Assembly (NCBI GenBank): GCA_030248195.1
Contig: JASAND010031938.1
Span: 1-64,000, forward strand
DNA length: 64,000 nt
From: Trissonchulus latispiculum
Lineage: Eukaryota > Nematoda > Enoplea > Enoplida > Ironidae
Direction of reading: 5' to 3'
Part shown: positions 22,470-33,500 of the stretch, in pieces
Layout: each line of letters opens with the position of its first letter
How positions within the stretch are numbered: the first letter of the stretch is position 1
Translations under genes and position numbers: made by a program
The notes under the pieces: generated by a model
The model's input: only the letters and a program-made list of their open reading frames with translations
Told to the model about the DNA's origin: nothing
The model's database searches: none

Positions 22470-24420
22470 GTCCAATGACGTGAAGAGCTTGGCATCTTTA
22501 CCCAGTTTCAGCAAATCATCGATCCTATGCACGGGGAAGGCATCTTTGATGGTTGACTTATTGAGCTTCCGAAAGTTAATACAGAATCGAATCGAACCGT
22601 CTGGCTTCTGCACTAAGACAACCGGACTTGCCCATGGGGATTTTGACTTCCTGATAACTTCCTCAGAAAGCATATTCTTTACTTCTTCCTGTTCGATTTG
22701 AGCGGCTCTTGGAGACCATCTCAGGAATTTCTGCTTTATCGGATCTCCTGTGGTTTCTATCACGTGAGACATCCCTACGGCTCCGCCGATAGCGCTGCTC
22801 CTCTTCGCAGCGAACACTTCGGAAAATTCTTTTAGGATGGACACCAGCTGACAACGTTGATTGTCTGTAAGGTCTGGAGTTTCCACTTCACTGAAATCTA
22901 GAGCTGCTTCCTTTAATTGTACCTTTGCAGCCTCATTTGACACCGCCCCACACCCTCCGATGGTTCAAACATGACTTCTCGGTTCAGGCCATCCACTGCG
23001 AGGGTTATGACCCGCTTTCCCATTCCTCTGGATTTGACTTTGTCCACACGCACCACTGATTGCGATTCGCAGGACTCTACACAAGCTGTCTCGGCTCTCG
23101 TGCAGTTTCAAATTGCACTTATTCTGTTGGAACCGGCTTGTTCCAGACAAAGGTACCGATCCCTAAAGCGGCCGCGGTCTCTAAGGACAAGGTCTCACTG
23201 TGGCTTTGCCCCGCCTCTCCTGTCACGGCAAACTTTGTCACTACAGTGGGTCCGCCAGGTACCCAGAGGTTTCCCTCCACCAGTGGCACCAACTGCTTAG
23301 GACCCCAGGCACCCTGTACGCAAACAGTCTCTTTTGTTCCAACAAGGCACCCCTCTTGGAGCAATCCTTCTGATACCCTTTTCGAGATGCAGTTGATGTC
23401 TGCACCTGTATCAAGCACCACGTGGCCACCTATTATCCTGTTGCAACATTGGAGTTCCAACCCTGCATCTGACAATGTTGGACGCTTACTGTACCCAGCC
23501 TTGTCATTGTCTATGATGCTTGTAACCTTCCTGCCCGATTCTTTCTTTTGACTTAATGAATGCTGATCCCTTTTGGCAGTGCAATCTCTGGCCAAATGCC
23601 CGGTCTGGCCGTAGTTACAACAACTCCTGTTCCCCGTGTATTAGATGGACCACCCACGTAACCGCGTCCTCTTGACACTCGGCTACCCACTTCTTTCGAT
23701 GACTTACTTGCAAACTCTTTATCTTTGCTTGTACCTTGTTCTTTTATGGCGTCTCTGGATCCACCCAGCTCTCTTGCTTGGCGAAAGGCGAGGCCTTTAG
23801 ACACTGTTCTTTCTTGAACTTGAGCTAGCGAAAGTTCATCGTGGCCTCTGTTCAAACCCGCAACCATGCTTTCTCTAGGTTTCGGGTAAAGGCCACGCAA
23901 CCACAAAGATCTCGCCAGAAAACGATCATCCACTACTCTAGCGTACGTTTTCCGCCATCTTTGCAAATGTGCAGCTTCTGTTTCGTCACGGTGTTGTGAT
24001 AGGTAGATGAGCTTTAGTGCCGCCGCCGTCGGACTCAAGCATAGCTGAATCAATGCTCGAATGTTCACTACCGCATCGTCGAATGTTGCTCGCAACTCTG
24101 GGGCCAGGGCACGAAAACTGTCTCTAGCTAGCCCTTCCAGCACCCGGTCCATAACATCGAGCAGGGGTTACCCACTACGTTCAGAGCAGTCACGTACCTG
24201 GGCAACCCAGTCCTCAAACTACAAACCGTCCTTGCTGTCGTCTCCGTAGAAGGATCTGGGCAAGGGTAGGGTCACGGTTACATGCGGTCCGGCAGGTTGT
24301 TGGGGTTGAGGGGGGTTTAACGTCTGGATGATCTGAGCGAACGTGGCCATCATTTGATCTCGATCCTCTTTGTGCCGGACGATATCTTCCTCCCGCCGTC
24401 CTTGTTCTCGTTCCTCGTTT
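22470..24420 (-). pseudogene. Decayed Ty3/Gypsy gag-protease-reverse transcriptase fragment
   Basis: Minus-strand order. Gag runs from about 24420 to 23600, with in-frame stops near 24230 and 24168 and the motif EAAHLQRWRKTYARV. A zinc knuckle near 23620-23580 has one cysteine replaced by tyrosine (CCNYGQTGHLARDC). The aspartic protease has VVLDTGADINCI near 23420-23385. Frameshifts follow, then the front of a reverse transcriptase at 22943-22470 (SPWASPVVLVQKPDGSIRFC, then INFRKLNKSTIKDAFPVHRI, ending FTSLD). The RT stops abruptly at the junction with the BEL-like LTR at about 22466, so its palm catalytic box and RNase H are missing. Confidence 0.8.
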
Positions 24421-24424
24421 CATA

Positions 24425-24800
24425 TATATAAGCATATACCCAGCTACGCGAGCACCGCTATCCGAGTACCAGGATCTCGGGTGACTGGCTGGGTGTGCAT
24501 TTGGTTCTCGCATAGCTGGGTACACATGCATGTCCTCGGATGGTCGGCAATGTCTCGGATAGCGGTGCTCGGATGAATGCATGCTTACCCTGCTATGCGA
24601 GAACCACCAACTTTTTTGGAACTTTTTTAGCTTAATTAATTAGGCTGAGCTTATGCTTAAAAATGGCTTAGGCTTAACGTGTAAAAGCACGCTCTGTTCT
24701 AAGCCTAACACGCTCTCGGTAAGCCTAATCGCTGCCGCGGAGGAACGCGTTATGTGGGGGTCCTCGCTTGGAGGGGTTTTTACATACATATACATACAAC
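24425..24800. other. Inverted-repeat patch and AT-rich spacer
   Basis: CGAGCACCGCTATCCGAG at about 24449 recurs inverted as CTCGGATAGCGGTGCTCGGA at about 24553. CCCAGCTACGCGAG and its inverse relatives lie alongside, giving a foldable 150-bp patch. From 24600 to 24800 I see no gene. Confidence 0.5.
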
Positions 24801-25276
24801 CATACATAAGTTAACATAGGGTCGGATCCTGGGGGGGTTTGTCCCCAAAAGATTTAGAAGGGGCTTGTCCCCAAAAAGTTTGAAGGGACTTGTACCTTGA
24901 ACAAAAATTTTCATTAGGGTTGTACCTCAAGACAAAGATTGTAAAATTTTTCGAAAAATGACGCTAATTTTATTAAAATTATCAATTTTTTGCCAAAATT
25001 TACAAAAAATCTTCAATTTTTCAAAAAAATTTCAAAATTTTGCCCGATTTTTCCGAAACAATAAACATTTTAGCTAAAAAATTCCTGCGAAGCCAGAAAT
25101 TTTTTGAAATTCTACTTAAAACCAATTGTTTCCGGCTGTTTTTGTTTACCCCTTGGCCATTTGTTTGTTATCCCTTGCCCCCGACAGCAATAGGGCTTGT
25201 ACCTTTTCCGGGTTGGGGGGGGGGGCGGCGGCGCCCCTTGGACCCCCCCCCCAGACCCCCCCTGCGTTAACCAATG
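24801..25276. mobile_element. Second copy of the CATA..TTAAC G/C-run miniature family, inverted
   Basis: Begins CATACATAAGTTAACATAGG and ends CCCTGCGTTAACCAATG. It shares the GGGTCGGATCC, GGGCTTGTCCCC and GGCTTGTACC blocks with 17497-17921 in inverse orientation. No clean 8-bp duplication was found, so an end may be damaged. Confidence 0.7.
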
Positions 25277-25282
25277 TATATT

Positions 25283-26350
25283 TATAGAGAGCTGCATAGC
25301 TGTGATTATAGTCATTAGAAAATCTTGTTGAGGTCTACATTTTTGCTTTTTGAAGTACCATTCTACCTGTATATTAATTGTGATATTGTAGCTGATTTTC
25401 TGATTTTGGCGTTGAAAACTTGTTATTTCTGCATAAATCAAATAATCCGCCATTTCTTGAGGTAGGCAAGTCGTAAAACTAAACTAACGGTGTCAATTTG
25501 AAGGTCTCGTCGTGGCCGATTATTTGTTATATTGTAGTCCTCTAAATGCTATCCCGTACGCTGCTATCATAAAAAATGTAGTTTTTGCAAAAACATGACC
25601 AAATTTGTTCCAGCGATTGTGGAGCATCTACTATGCAAGCTAGAGGGTTGCCACTTACTAGACGTGTTTTACACAAAAATATCAAGGGACACTTTTTTAG
25701 TTGCCCCGATTGCTGCTTTCTAGCTAAAGCGGTCACTTGCCAAAATTGAGGTAAAAGGCCAATAAGTAGGCTAAACACAGGTCGCGCATACATTTTAGCT
25801 AATTTCTTCATTATGAAGAGCAGTTTCATAATAATTACAAAAGGTCCTCAGCTATTTGATAGGGGAATCGAATGATGTGGCCGATACCTCTCGAAAAAAT
25901 TTACTTCAGTCTGCAAAAAATCTGGAAAATTAAATTACTTCGAAAATGCAGTAAAATAAGTTCCAAAAACCAAAATTAGGTTAACTGTATTCAATAGAAA
26001 GGGAAAATGTTAGGCTCCATTTTGATTTAAAAATGGCGTCTTAAAGGAATGAATGAGTCATAAGGATTCAATGTTAATGTTTCCAAAATGAATCACCACC
26101 TTAACTGATGTGTTCTACACAAAAATAGCATGGGACGTTTTTTATTTTCTTCAATAAAAGTTAAAGTGATCGTTTGAGAAAGTTTGTATAGGAAGGCAAA
26201 ATTAGTTTGCGCGTACATTTTAGCTAATTTATCCACTACAAGTTACGATTTCATATAAATAAAAACGGTGACCCAACTATTTGACGGATGATGAATAGTA
26301 TGGACTATGAAATGATGTAATTGGGGTTTCACAAAAAATTACTTCAGTCT
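25283..26350 (-). mobile_element. Truncated copies of the GGTGGTGATTCC TTAA-type element
   Basis: 25283-26103 is the reverse complement of most of 52713-53682 and ends with GAATCACCACCTTAA. 26104-26350 repeats part of the same sequence again (ACACAAAAATA..GGGAC, ACATTTTAGCTAATTT). In both this copy and the 53-kb copy the same frame reads [12 protein letters not shown] and later [14 protein letters not shown]. That may be DNA homology only, or the trace of a real coding region. The far end is missing and is abutted by the element at 24801-25276. Confidence 0.7.
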
Positions 26351-26359
26351 GCGAAGCAT

Positions 26360-26809
26360 CTAGATAACTAACACTGCTTTCTTCCGAATTCTGGGAAACT
26401 AATCCGTTTCGTTACGTATCAGTAGAGTAGTAAGGTTTTGAGGTCTTACTCCAATGACTTTGTCATGAACATAGCGCCACCAAGTTCCATGTGAATTAAA
26501 AATCAAAACTCTGTTCTAATCAAATAGAATGGAGGAAACAGCTTGACAAACAAGAATATAACAACAATCGTGGATTTATTATAAACAAATTTATTATATC
26601 TGAAGTCCCTTAATCTGTCCTTTACCTAGGTGTGTGGCTTTCGTCTGGGCTAGATCCGTGAGATTTTGAAGGGAAGTTGTGATTCTTCAAAGTGATCCCT
26701 AATTGACGGTTTGATCTCTGAGTTCAAATTGCTGGATTCGGTGTTCGCAGAAAAAACCGAAAACCTGGGTCGGTGAGGTGAACGCGACGCAAGAAAGGAC
26801 TGGAGAGTG
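26360..26809 (+). other. Unique sequence upstream of the proposed first exon
   Basis: No repeats shared with the window. The last 100 bases are richer in GC and CpG. If the exon at 26810 is real, this would hold promoter and 5' UTR. A CRE-like TGACGTCA (26821-26828) falls inside the proposed exon itself. No TATA box is convincing. Confidence 0.3.
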
Positions 26810-26849
26810 ATGGCTGCTCGTGACGTCAGCGGGAGCAGGTTTGAACGAG
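26810..26849 (+). CDS. Candidate first coding exon of Pur-alpha
   Basis: An ATG in a good context (G at -3, G at +4) opens a 40-nt frame reading MAARDVSGSRFER plus one extra base. It ends at CGAG followed by the donor GTAAAT (26850). The leftover single G matches the phase needed by the next exon at 45535, where G plus AA gives a glutamate codon. Vertebrate Pur-alpha also begins with a short Met-Ala, Ser/Gly-bearing leader. With this exon the full protein would be 305 residues, near the family's usual size. The implied intron is 18.7 kb. There is no transcript evidence, so this remains a proposal. Confidence 0.4.
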
Positions 26850-26931
26850 GTAAATCAGATCAGACGGACGGACACGGACGTATATAATATATATTTAGTT
26901 TAGATGTGGATGGGAAAAACAGGGCGAGGGG

Positions 26932-27120
26932 CATAGGTGTGTTAGGGCCCCCCACCAAAATGACAAATTTTGGCGACCCCCCCCCCCAGATTTTCAGATT
27001 TTTGCTTCCCCCACCCCAGATTTTTGGACAAAAATGGCATAAAATCGAAAATTTAGGGGGGTCCCCCCACTCTCCGTCGGAACCCCCCCCCCCCAGATTT
27101 TTTTCCCAGCCACACCTATG
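26932..27120. mobile_element. 189-bp C/G-run miniature element, CATAGGTGTG ends, 8-bp duplication
   Basis: Ends CATAGGTGTG and CACACCTATG are perfect inverses. An exact 8-bp duplication, GCGAGGGG, flanks it (26924-26931 and 27121-27128). The interior is C-runs alternating with CAGATTTTT. It lies 83 bp after the proposed first exon. Confidence 0.8.
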
Positions 27121-27128
27121 GCGAGGGG

Positions 27129-27680
27129 GGAGCTCGGAGCGGCCAAAGTCGAGTTACTGATGAATTTCGGTGAACGAGCTATTTTTGGAAATGTCGACTG
27201 CAGAATCTGAATCTGCGCTCCCCAATCGCGGATCCAGGATTTTGAAAAGGAGGGGGGTGGAGGGGACCCGCTCAAAAATTGTTTAGGGGAGGTAACCAAA
27301 TTTTTCCGGGGGGGGGGGAGGTAAAAATTTTCTTTTCCCAGGAACACATTATTTTTACACGAAAAATAATATTGTGTATGGAAAGTTCACTTCGCTGTTC
27401 AATGTTTGTTTGTCAATTGGAAAACAATTATATATATCCCGTCAGCGAAGTAAAGCATGGAGAATTGCCACAACAAGTACACGGGGGTCTGGGGGGCAGT
27501 TGAAGAATTTTTTGAAATTGGAAAAAATCCGTCATGCAAACTTTTGAAAAGATTATATAAATAAATAAAATGGAGGTGTAAACTTATGTATAGTAACTTA
27601 CGAAATTACAAACATGCAGTAAAATAGTATATACAAGGAATGGTAATTGGTGGCAATAAAAAATACAAGTTTAGTTAAGG
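27129..27680. other. No gene recognised; G-run repeat remnant
   Basis: 27225-27330 has GGGAGGT..GGGGGGGGAGG runs like neighbouring miniature elements, but no second terminus could be paired. The rest is AT-rich and unassigned. Confidence 0.4.
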
Positions 27681-28219
27681 CATAGGTGTACCACCTGTTT
27701 GGGTTGGGGGGGAGTAGAAGGTTCAAATTTGTTTCGGGGGACCCCACAAAAATCGGAATTTTGGAGGGGGGAGGACCCCCCTAAACTGTATCCAAGTTTT
27801 TTAGCTAAATGCTCCTTTTTCGATGTACAGTACCTTAAACTTACTTAAAAGCTTCTGTCAATAGTTTTCGTATGCGAAAATAGGGCTTAAAAAGGACAAA
27901 TTTGGGCTAAAATATGCCTAAATTAACCCAGATTGTGGTTTATTGTGTATATTACCTTTTAATTGCTATACATAACCATCTTTAGCAGCTTATAGCTGAT
28001 TTATAGCCATTTTTTCGAATTTTTTCCCAAAAATTTCCGAAATAGCAAAACATTTCAAAAATTTTGCGTTTTTTACTTGGTTTGGACGCAAATTTAGGGG
28101 GGAGGGGGGTTTGAGCTCGGCTTGGGGGGGAGTAGTTGAGGTCGGGTATGGGGGGAGGGGGATTTGGCCTCTCCGTGGGGTGTCTCACAGGTGGTAAACT
28201 GTATCCTGGTACACCTATG
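27681..28219. mobile_element. 539-bp miniature element, CATAGGTGTACCA ends
   Basis: The left end CATAGGTGTACCACCTG and the right end GGTACACCTATG form a 12- to 13-bp inverted repeat. ACCACCTGT also appears inverted just inside the right end. G-run blocks lie inside both ends. The outermost bases match the 189-bp element at 26932. The flanking 8-mers (AGTTAAGG, TTACAAGG) are not an exact duplication. Confidence 0.65.
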
Positions 28220-28644
28220 TTACAAGGGCAACAAAGATAATATGCAAAACGGGAGGTCTGAGGGGCGGACGCGGAGCCCCCCAGAAGTCGAAGAATTTTT
28301 TGAACTCGTGGAAAATTCAGCAATTCAAATGCTTAAAACGATTATATACTTACGATGAGATGCGTTATTGAGTTGTATAATCGATCAGTGGAAAACCAAA
28401 ACGGGAATTGGATGCTATTCAGAATTTTTCACTTCCACCATTTATTCTAGAGCACTTTCAGAAGCTGCCAATTATCAATCTTGCATTGCCCATTTATATA
28501 TATACGTTATGAAAGCAAAATAAAATTTGTAAATGCTCGTAATGAAGCCGGTATATAGTCATCATAAAATAAACTGAAGGCGTTGGTTGAGTGCAATTAT
28601 ATACATATATACTTACAAAACAGGAAAGAAAACAAACAAACAAA
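28220..28644. other. No gene recognised
   Basis: AT-rich spacer with a short C-rich patch near 28255-28285 that resembles neighbouring G/C-run repeats. Nothing codes convincingly. Confidence 0.4.
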
Positions 28645-28939
28645 CGCAGCTCGAACGTTAAGAGCTGGAGCCGATTTCTTTTTATATTCAGAAACTACGT
28701 ACATATATTGAACTAACTAAATAGCTAAGTCTCGTTTCTCCATCACTTCCCATGCGACCACAGTGGCCGGTCAAAAATGGTGAAAATTCGAAAAATGAAA
28801 AATCGTAATTTCTCGCTGTGTATTCAACTTAGAAAGCTCAATTCTTTCATACAAAGGTTTTCTGGCACGGCGAATTGATTCCCGTAAGCAGTTTTGCCGT
28901 CGGACCCACCCATATTGCTGGGCTGGTTCCACTTTGCTG
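28645..28939. repeat. Isolated arm fragment of the 36.6-43.0 kb fold-back element
   Basis: Matches 40915-41195 in the same orientation (GAGCTGGAGC..GATTTCTTTT, CGACCACAGTGGCC, AATTCGAAAAATGAAAAATC) and 37620-37905 inverted. It ends in GGGCTGGTTCCACTTTGC, exactly where the duplicated endonuclease unit begins at 28940. Confidence 0.8.
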
Positions 28940-29984
28940 TTGCACTGAATCGGTTGCGAAGATTGATTTGAAAGCGATCACAGACTTCAGGGAGTTTAAG
29001 TGAGGCCGAGTTCGGCGGCATTTCTCTAGAAGCGTTTCTGTGTGCTCTAAGCTTAAGTCTTACTCTGAAAACGACCATTGCATGATCGGAGGGAAGAACA
29101 TTCCCCCAATACGATCGACAGTCGTTCACAGCACTTCGCCATCTGTGACTGATCAGCACATGATCCAGTTGATAGAAGTTGCAGTGGCCGGGACTAGCCC
29201 ACGTCGTTAAGTGGCGTTGGCGGTGCTTATAACCAGTGCTGCACAAAAAGAAAGAAAACAATTCAGCAAAGGAGAGAAGTCTGACGCCATTGTCAGTTCT
29301 TGAACCAAGAGAGAAGGGGCCAATGCACTGCTCTCCCTGAAGGCGGTGGCCCAACTGTGCATTAAAGTCTCCAGCGATAAGTATGCTGTCCTGTTGATGG
29401 AGTGAAGCGATGACGTCAGCCAATGCATTATAGAATTCATCTTTCTCAGTAGCTGGAGCAGAGTCAGTAGGGGCATAAATGGAGACAAGTGAGATGTTGA
29501 TTGGCCGAGCTCTAATACGAAGGGAGGCGATGCGTGGGGTATGGGGTACAAATTCTATAACTGATGCAATGAGATTCTTGGCCACAGCGAAACCAACTCC
29601 CAGGGCACCTTTATTGAGTTCTCCATCCGTTCCCGAAAAGAACATCCTGTACCCGCCCTTTCTTGAATTACCATCCCAGGGTTCTAGATCAATGGTGCCA
29701 CTGGATTGTATGCGGTGTTCCGACAAACATGCAATATCGATCTTTTTATCAAGCAGTGAGTCAACGAGAAGTTCCTTGTAGCCACACTTTAGTAGTGTGC
29801 GTACATTCCATGCAGCAAACCTAATTTCAGATTTTGCGACATTAAGTTTATGACCCGCTCGCATACTTTCCACACGGTTCGCGGGGGCACCGTGCGCGTC
29901 GTCTTTCCAGAACGCAGTAGCATTTGTCTGAAATACCTGACTTGAAAGATCCATAGCAAAAGATTCGTGGAGATAATAGGACAT
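28824..29984 (-). CDS. LINE-type endonuclease reading frame without reverse transcriptase, copy 1
   Basis: The 386-codon frame encodes an endonuclease/exonuclease/phosphatase domain of the non-LTR retrotransposon (RTE/CFDP2-like) type. The expected motifs are present: FAAWNVRTLL, the glutamate in LSEHRIQ, IYAPTD, ILIAGDFNAQLGH, LDHVLISH and the final LPSDHAMVVF. These are the metal-binding and catalytic sites, so the fold looks complete. In a full element a reverse transcriptase would follow; here the frame runs out of the endonuclease at 28940 and ends in fold-back-arm sequence. A short GC-rich leader lies upstream (30000-30370). It is best seen as a 3'-truncated LINE whose endonuclease frame is still open. 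Confidence 0.75.
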   Translation of the reverse strand: MSYYLHESFAMDLSSQVFQTNATAFWKDDAHGAPANRVESMRAGHKLNVAKSEIRFAAWNVRTLLKCGYKELLVDSLLDKKIDIACLSEHRIQSSGTIDLEPWDGNSRKGGYRMFFSGTDGELNKGALGVGFAVAKNLIASVIEFVPHTPRIASLRIRARPINISLVSIYAPTDSAPATEKDEFYNALADVIASLHQQDSILIAGDFNAQLGHRLQGEQCIGPFSLGSRTDNGVRLLSFAELFSFFLCSTGYKHRQRHLTTWASPGHCNFYQLDHVLISHRWRSAVNDCRSYWGNVLPSDHAMVVFRVRLKLRAHRNASREMPPNSASLKLPEVCDRFQINLRNRFSATAKWNQPSNMGGSDGKTAYGNQFAVPENLCMKELSFLS

Positions 29985-30375
29985 CCGGGTCTCCAGTTCC
30001 GGAGTCCAAGATAAGAGACTCCTTGCCGCTGGTTGCCAACAGACGCAGTGGGAGCCCCACCAGTGAGCCGCCAGATACTGGACAGTCGCTTGCAGCTGGG
30101 TTTCACTATTTAACCCATAGCTGGGAGCATGGCCTATTTAGAGGCGGCCAATGCCCGCCTCGTCGCATCACAGTCATCAGTTAATGTAGCATTTTGTAAG
30201 GAGACCAACGCCACTTGGAAACCCGACCACAACCTCGTTATGATGCCGCTGTTGGTCCGCGACTGCTTATTCGTCAGGCAAAGCCCGCTTATCTCGCAGC
30301 TGGCCTCCATATCTGGAGGTCGTCCGGCTATCCGCCACCTGCCGACGCGTCCGATTCGGTGCAGCCCCCGAGCGG

Positions 30376-30487
<112 letters not shown>

Positions 30488-30593
30488 CCTGCACTGAAAT
30501 GGTGACGGTTGGCGAAAACAGAAATTCGCGAGCTTTGGCAGCTTGATAGCGATTATCGTCAACTTCGGCGTCCAATTAGTGCCAACTGTCACC

Positions 30594-33500
30594 CTTAGGC
30601 CAAGATAGGAGTGCCGAAATCGCACCGACCTCAACAAAGAAAAGTGAACCTGTTTCCGCTGTACTTCTCAACTCTCGTAGCATTGTGAACAAAATTGACG
30701 ATTTCAACATCGAAATTATTGATAGGATGTCACCTGATGTTGTGTTTATCACAGAAACTTGGCTAACTCAAAATGATCCAGATTTTTTGATTTCTTCTAA
30801 AAACCGGTACCATGTGTTCAGGTGTGATCGGCAGGATAATAGGAAAGGCGGGGGGGTTGCTATCATGGTAAGGAAATGTCTAAAGTGTTACAGGGTATGT
30901 ATGCCTGCAAATGCCACTGTAGACGCGGTATGTGTTAAAATTAAATATCGAGATTCTGATTTGTTGTTATGTAATATATATCGATGCTCTGTTGGGCTTA
31001 TAGAGGTTTTTGATTATTTCGGTCAAGTTTTAGAATTTCTGTCTGATCAAAATTTACCCGTAATTCTAGCTGGGGATTTAAATTTACCTGGAATTGATTG
31101 GACTAATGGGACAGCTTCTGTAGCTTATAGGCAACAAGATTTCTATAACCTTTTCTCATCTTTTGGTCTTTCGCAAGTAGTTCTTGAACCTACTAGGTTT
31201 GACTCTGTTCTTGATTTGGTTTTTGTGAGTGACTTGTCCTTGGTGTCAGAAGTGAATGTTAGCCCACCTTTGAGCACAAGCGATCACAATGTCGTATCCT
31301 TTAAGGTTCATACACCAATACATCGGGCGGAGGGGGGCTCGGTGAAATATTTGTGGCCTAAAGCGGATGAAGCATCTATCTATAGAACTCTTCAAGCTTT
31401 AAATTGGACTTTGCTTTTTGACGGAAAAACGGTAAACGATATGTGGCTGATATTTAAATTCATAAGTTTAGATTTGATTGACAAATATGTTCCACATAAA
31501 TTTGGTGGGTCTCGCAATGGTCATAAGCCAACTTACTCTAATCGTGTAAAGCGTCTTCTAACTAAGAAGTTACAAGCTTTCAGGCGTTATAAAGCTAACC
31601 GTACTGTACATTTGCGCAATGAATACAAGTCTTGGGCGAACAAGTGCAAAGCTGCTATTAAACAAGAAACTATGAGTAGAGAGTCAAGATGTCTTGGCAA
31701 TCCAAACTCCAAATCTTTTTTTAAGTTCGTTAAAAATTCGCTATCGTCTAGCCGGAGCATTTCTATGTTGGTGGATGGGAATAGTCAAATAACTGAATGT
31801 CGAGAAATGTCAAATGCCTTTGTTACTCAGTTCTCTTCTGTGTTTGTAACGGATGATGGCATTCTGCCAAATATGCCTGATTTGGATGTTGAGCCTGACG
31901 ATGTTGATTTGTTAACTAATTTTACAATTACTCGCAAGCATGTGGAGGAATCAATTGGTAAATTGAAAGTGGATTCCAGTGGGGGACCCGATCGGCTTCC
32001 TGCGATCTTTTTTAAAAAATTTGGCTCACTTCTATGTATTCCCTTGCAACTTCTTTTCCAAAAATCTTTTGAGGAGGGGGATATTCCTGATGATTGGAAA
32101 TTAGCTAATGTAGTTCCCATTTACAAGGGGAAGGGCAGCCGAACCGCCGCTGTAAATTATAGACCTGTTAGCTTAACCTGTATTTGCTGCAAGCTCATGG
32201 AGCGTATTTTGCGTAACTGTTTGTATGATTATTTTTGTTCAACCGGGTTTTTGTCTAAGACTCAACATGGATTTATGTCTGGGAGGTCAACACAAACACA
32301 GTTGCTCAGCTGTGTACATGATTGGGTTACGTCTATTGATGAAAAAGTTCCCGTGGATGTAGTTTACATTGATATCAGCAAGGCGTTTGACACCGTTAGT
32401 CACTGTAAATTGTTGTACAAATTACGTAAATATAGGATTCCCCCTAAGTTTCTGAAGTGGATTGATTGTTTTTTGTCAGGCCGTTCTCAAACTGTTACTG
32501 TAAACGGGGTTAGTTCTATGTCATCTAGTGTTAAAAGTGGCGTCCCCCAAGGAAGTGTACTGGGACCTCTTCTTTTCCTAATTTATATCAATGATTTAGT
32601 AAATCGTGTCATGTCCAGTACTGTCAAAATATACGCCGATGACACAAAATTGTATCTCCCATGCAAATTTGATTCAGATAACGGAAGCTTGCTACGTGAT
32701 ATCGAAAACGTCTTTAACTGGGCCAATGAAAACCAATTAAAAATAGCCCTTGAGAAATGTGTTCTTATGCATTTTGGTTTTAATAATCCCCATCACGTTT
32801 ATACCGTCGAAAATGTAACTCTACCAGCAGTTGAAACATTTAAAGATCTTGGAGTGCTGATGGATAACAAGCTTAGTTTTTCGGAGCAGTGCGCATCTGT
32901 TAGTGTTAAAGCCTCTGCCCGCGCGAACCTCATTTTTAAAACTTTTAGGACCCGGGACCGGGATTTTCTTAAGGCTATGTTTATTACCTATGTTAGGCCT
33001 GTGCTCGAATATAATTCTGTTGTTTGGTCTCCTTTTCTGCTTAAGGACATTAATATTTTGGAAAATGTCCAGAGGCGCTTTACGAAGAGAGTCCCTGGCT
33101 TGAGTACTAAATCTTACTCCCAACGTCTTGAAATTTTGGGTTTAGAATCGCTCGAGTTACGTCGTGTGAAAGCAGATTTATGTCAATGTTTTCGTATTGT
33201 TAAAGGGATTGATAAGGTTGATTTTTCTGACTATTTAATGTATAGGGATGATACCGGTATGAGAGGTCATACTCTAATGCTACAACCAGCGTTTTCACGC
33301 AGAAACGAAAAAAAGAACTTTTTCAGTAATAGGGTTGTAAAAGTTTGGAATTCTCTCCCCAATGAGTGCGTGACTACTGAAACACTAGCCTCCTTTAAAC
33401 GTAAGTTGGAAGGACTCAACCTGAACGCATTCTGCAAGATCGCTTGATATGCTTTAGTTATATATATACATTGTAATTTCGTTATCTTCTATGTATTATG

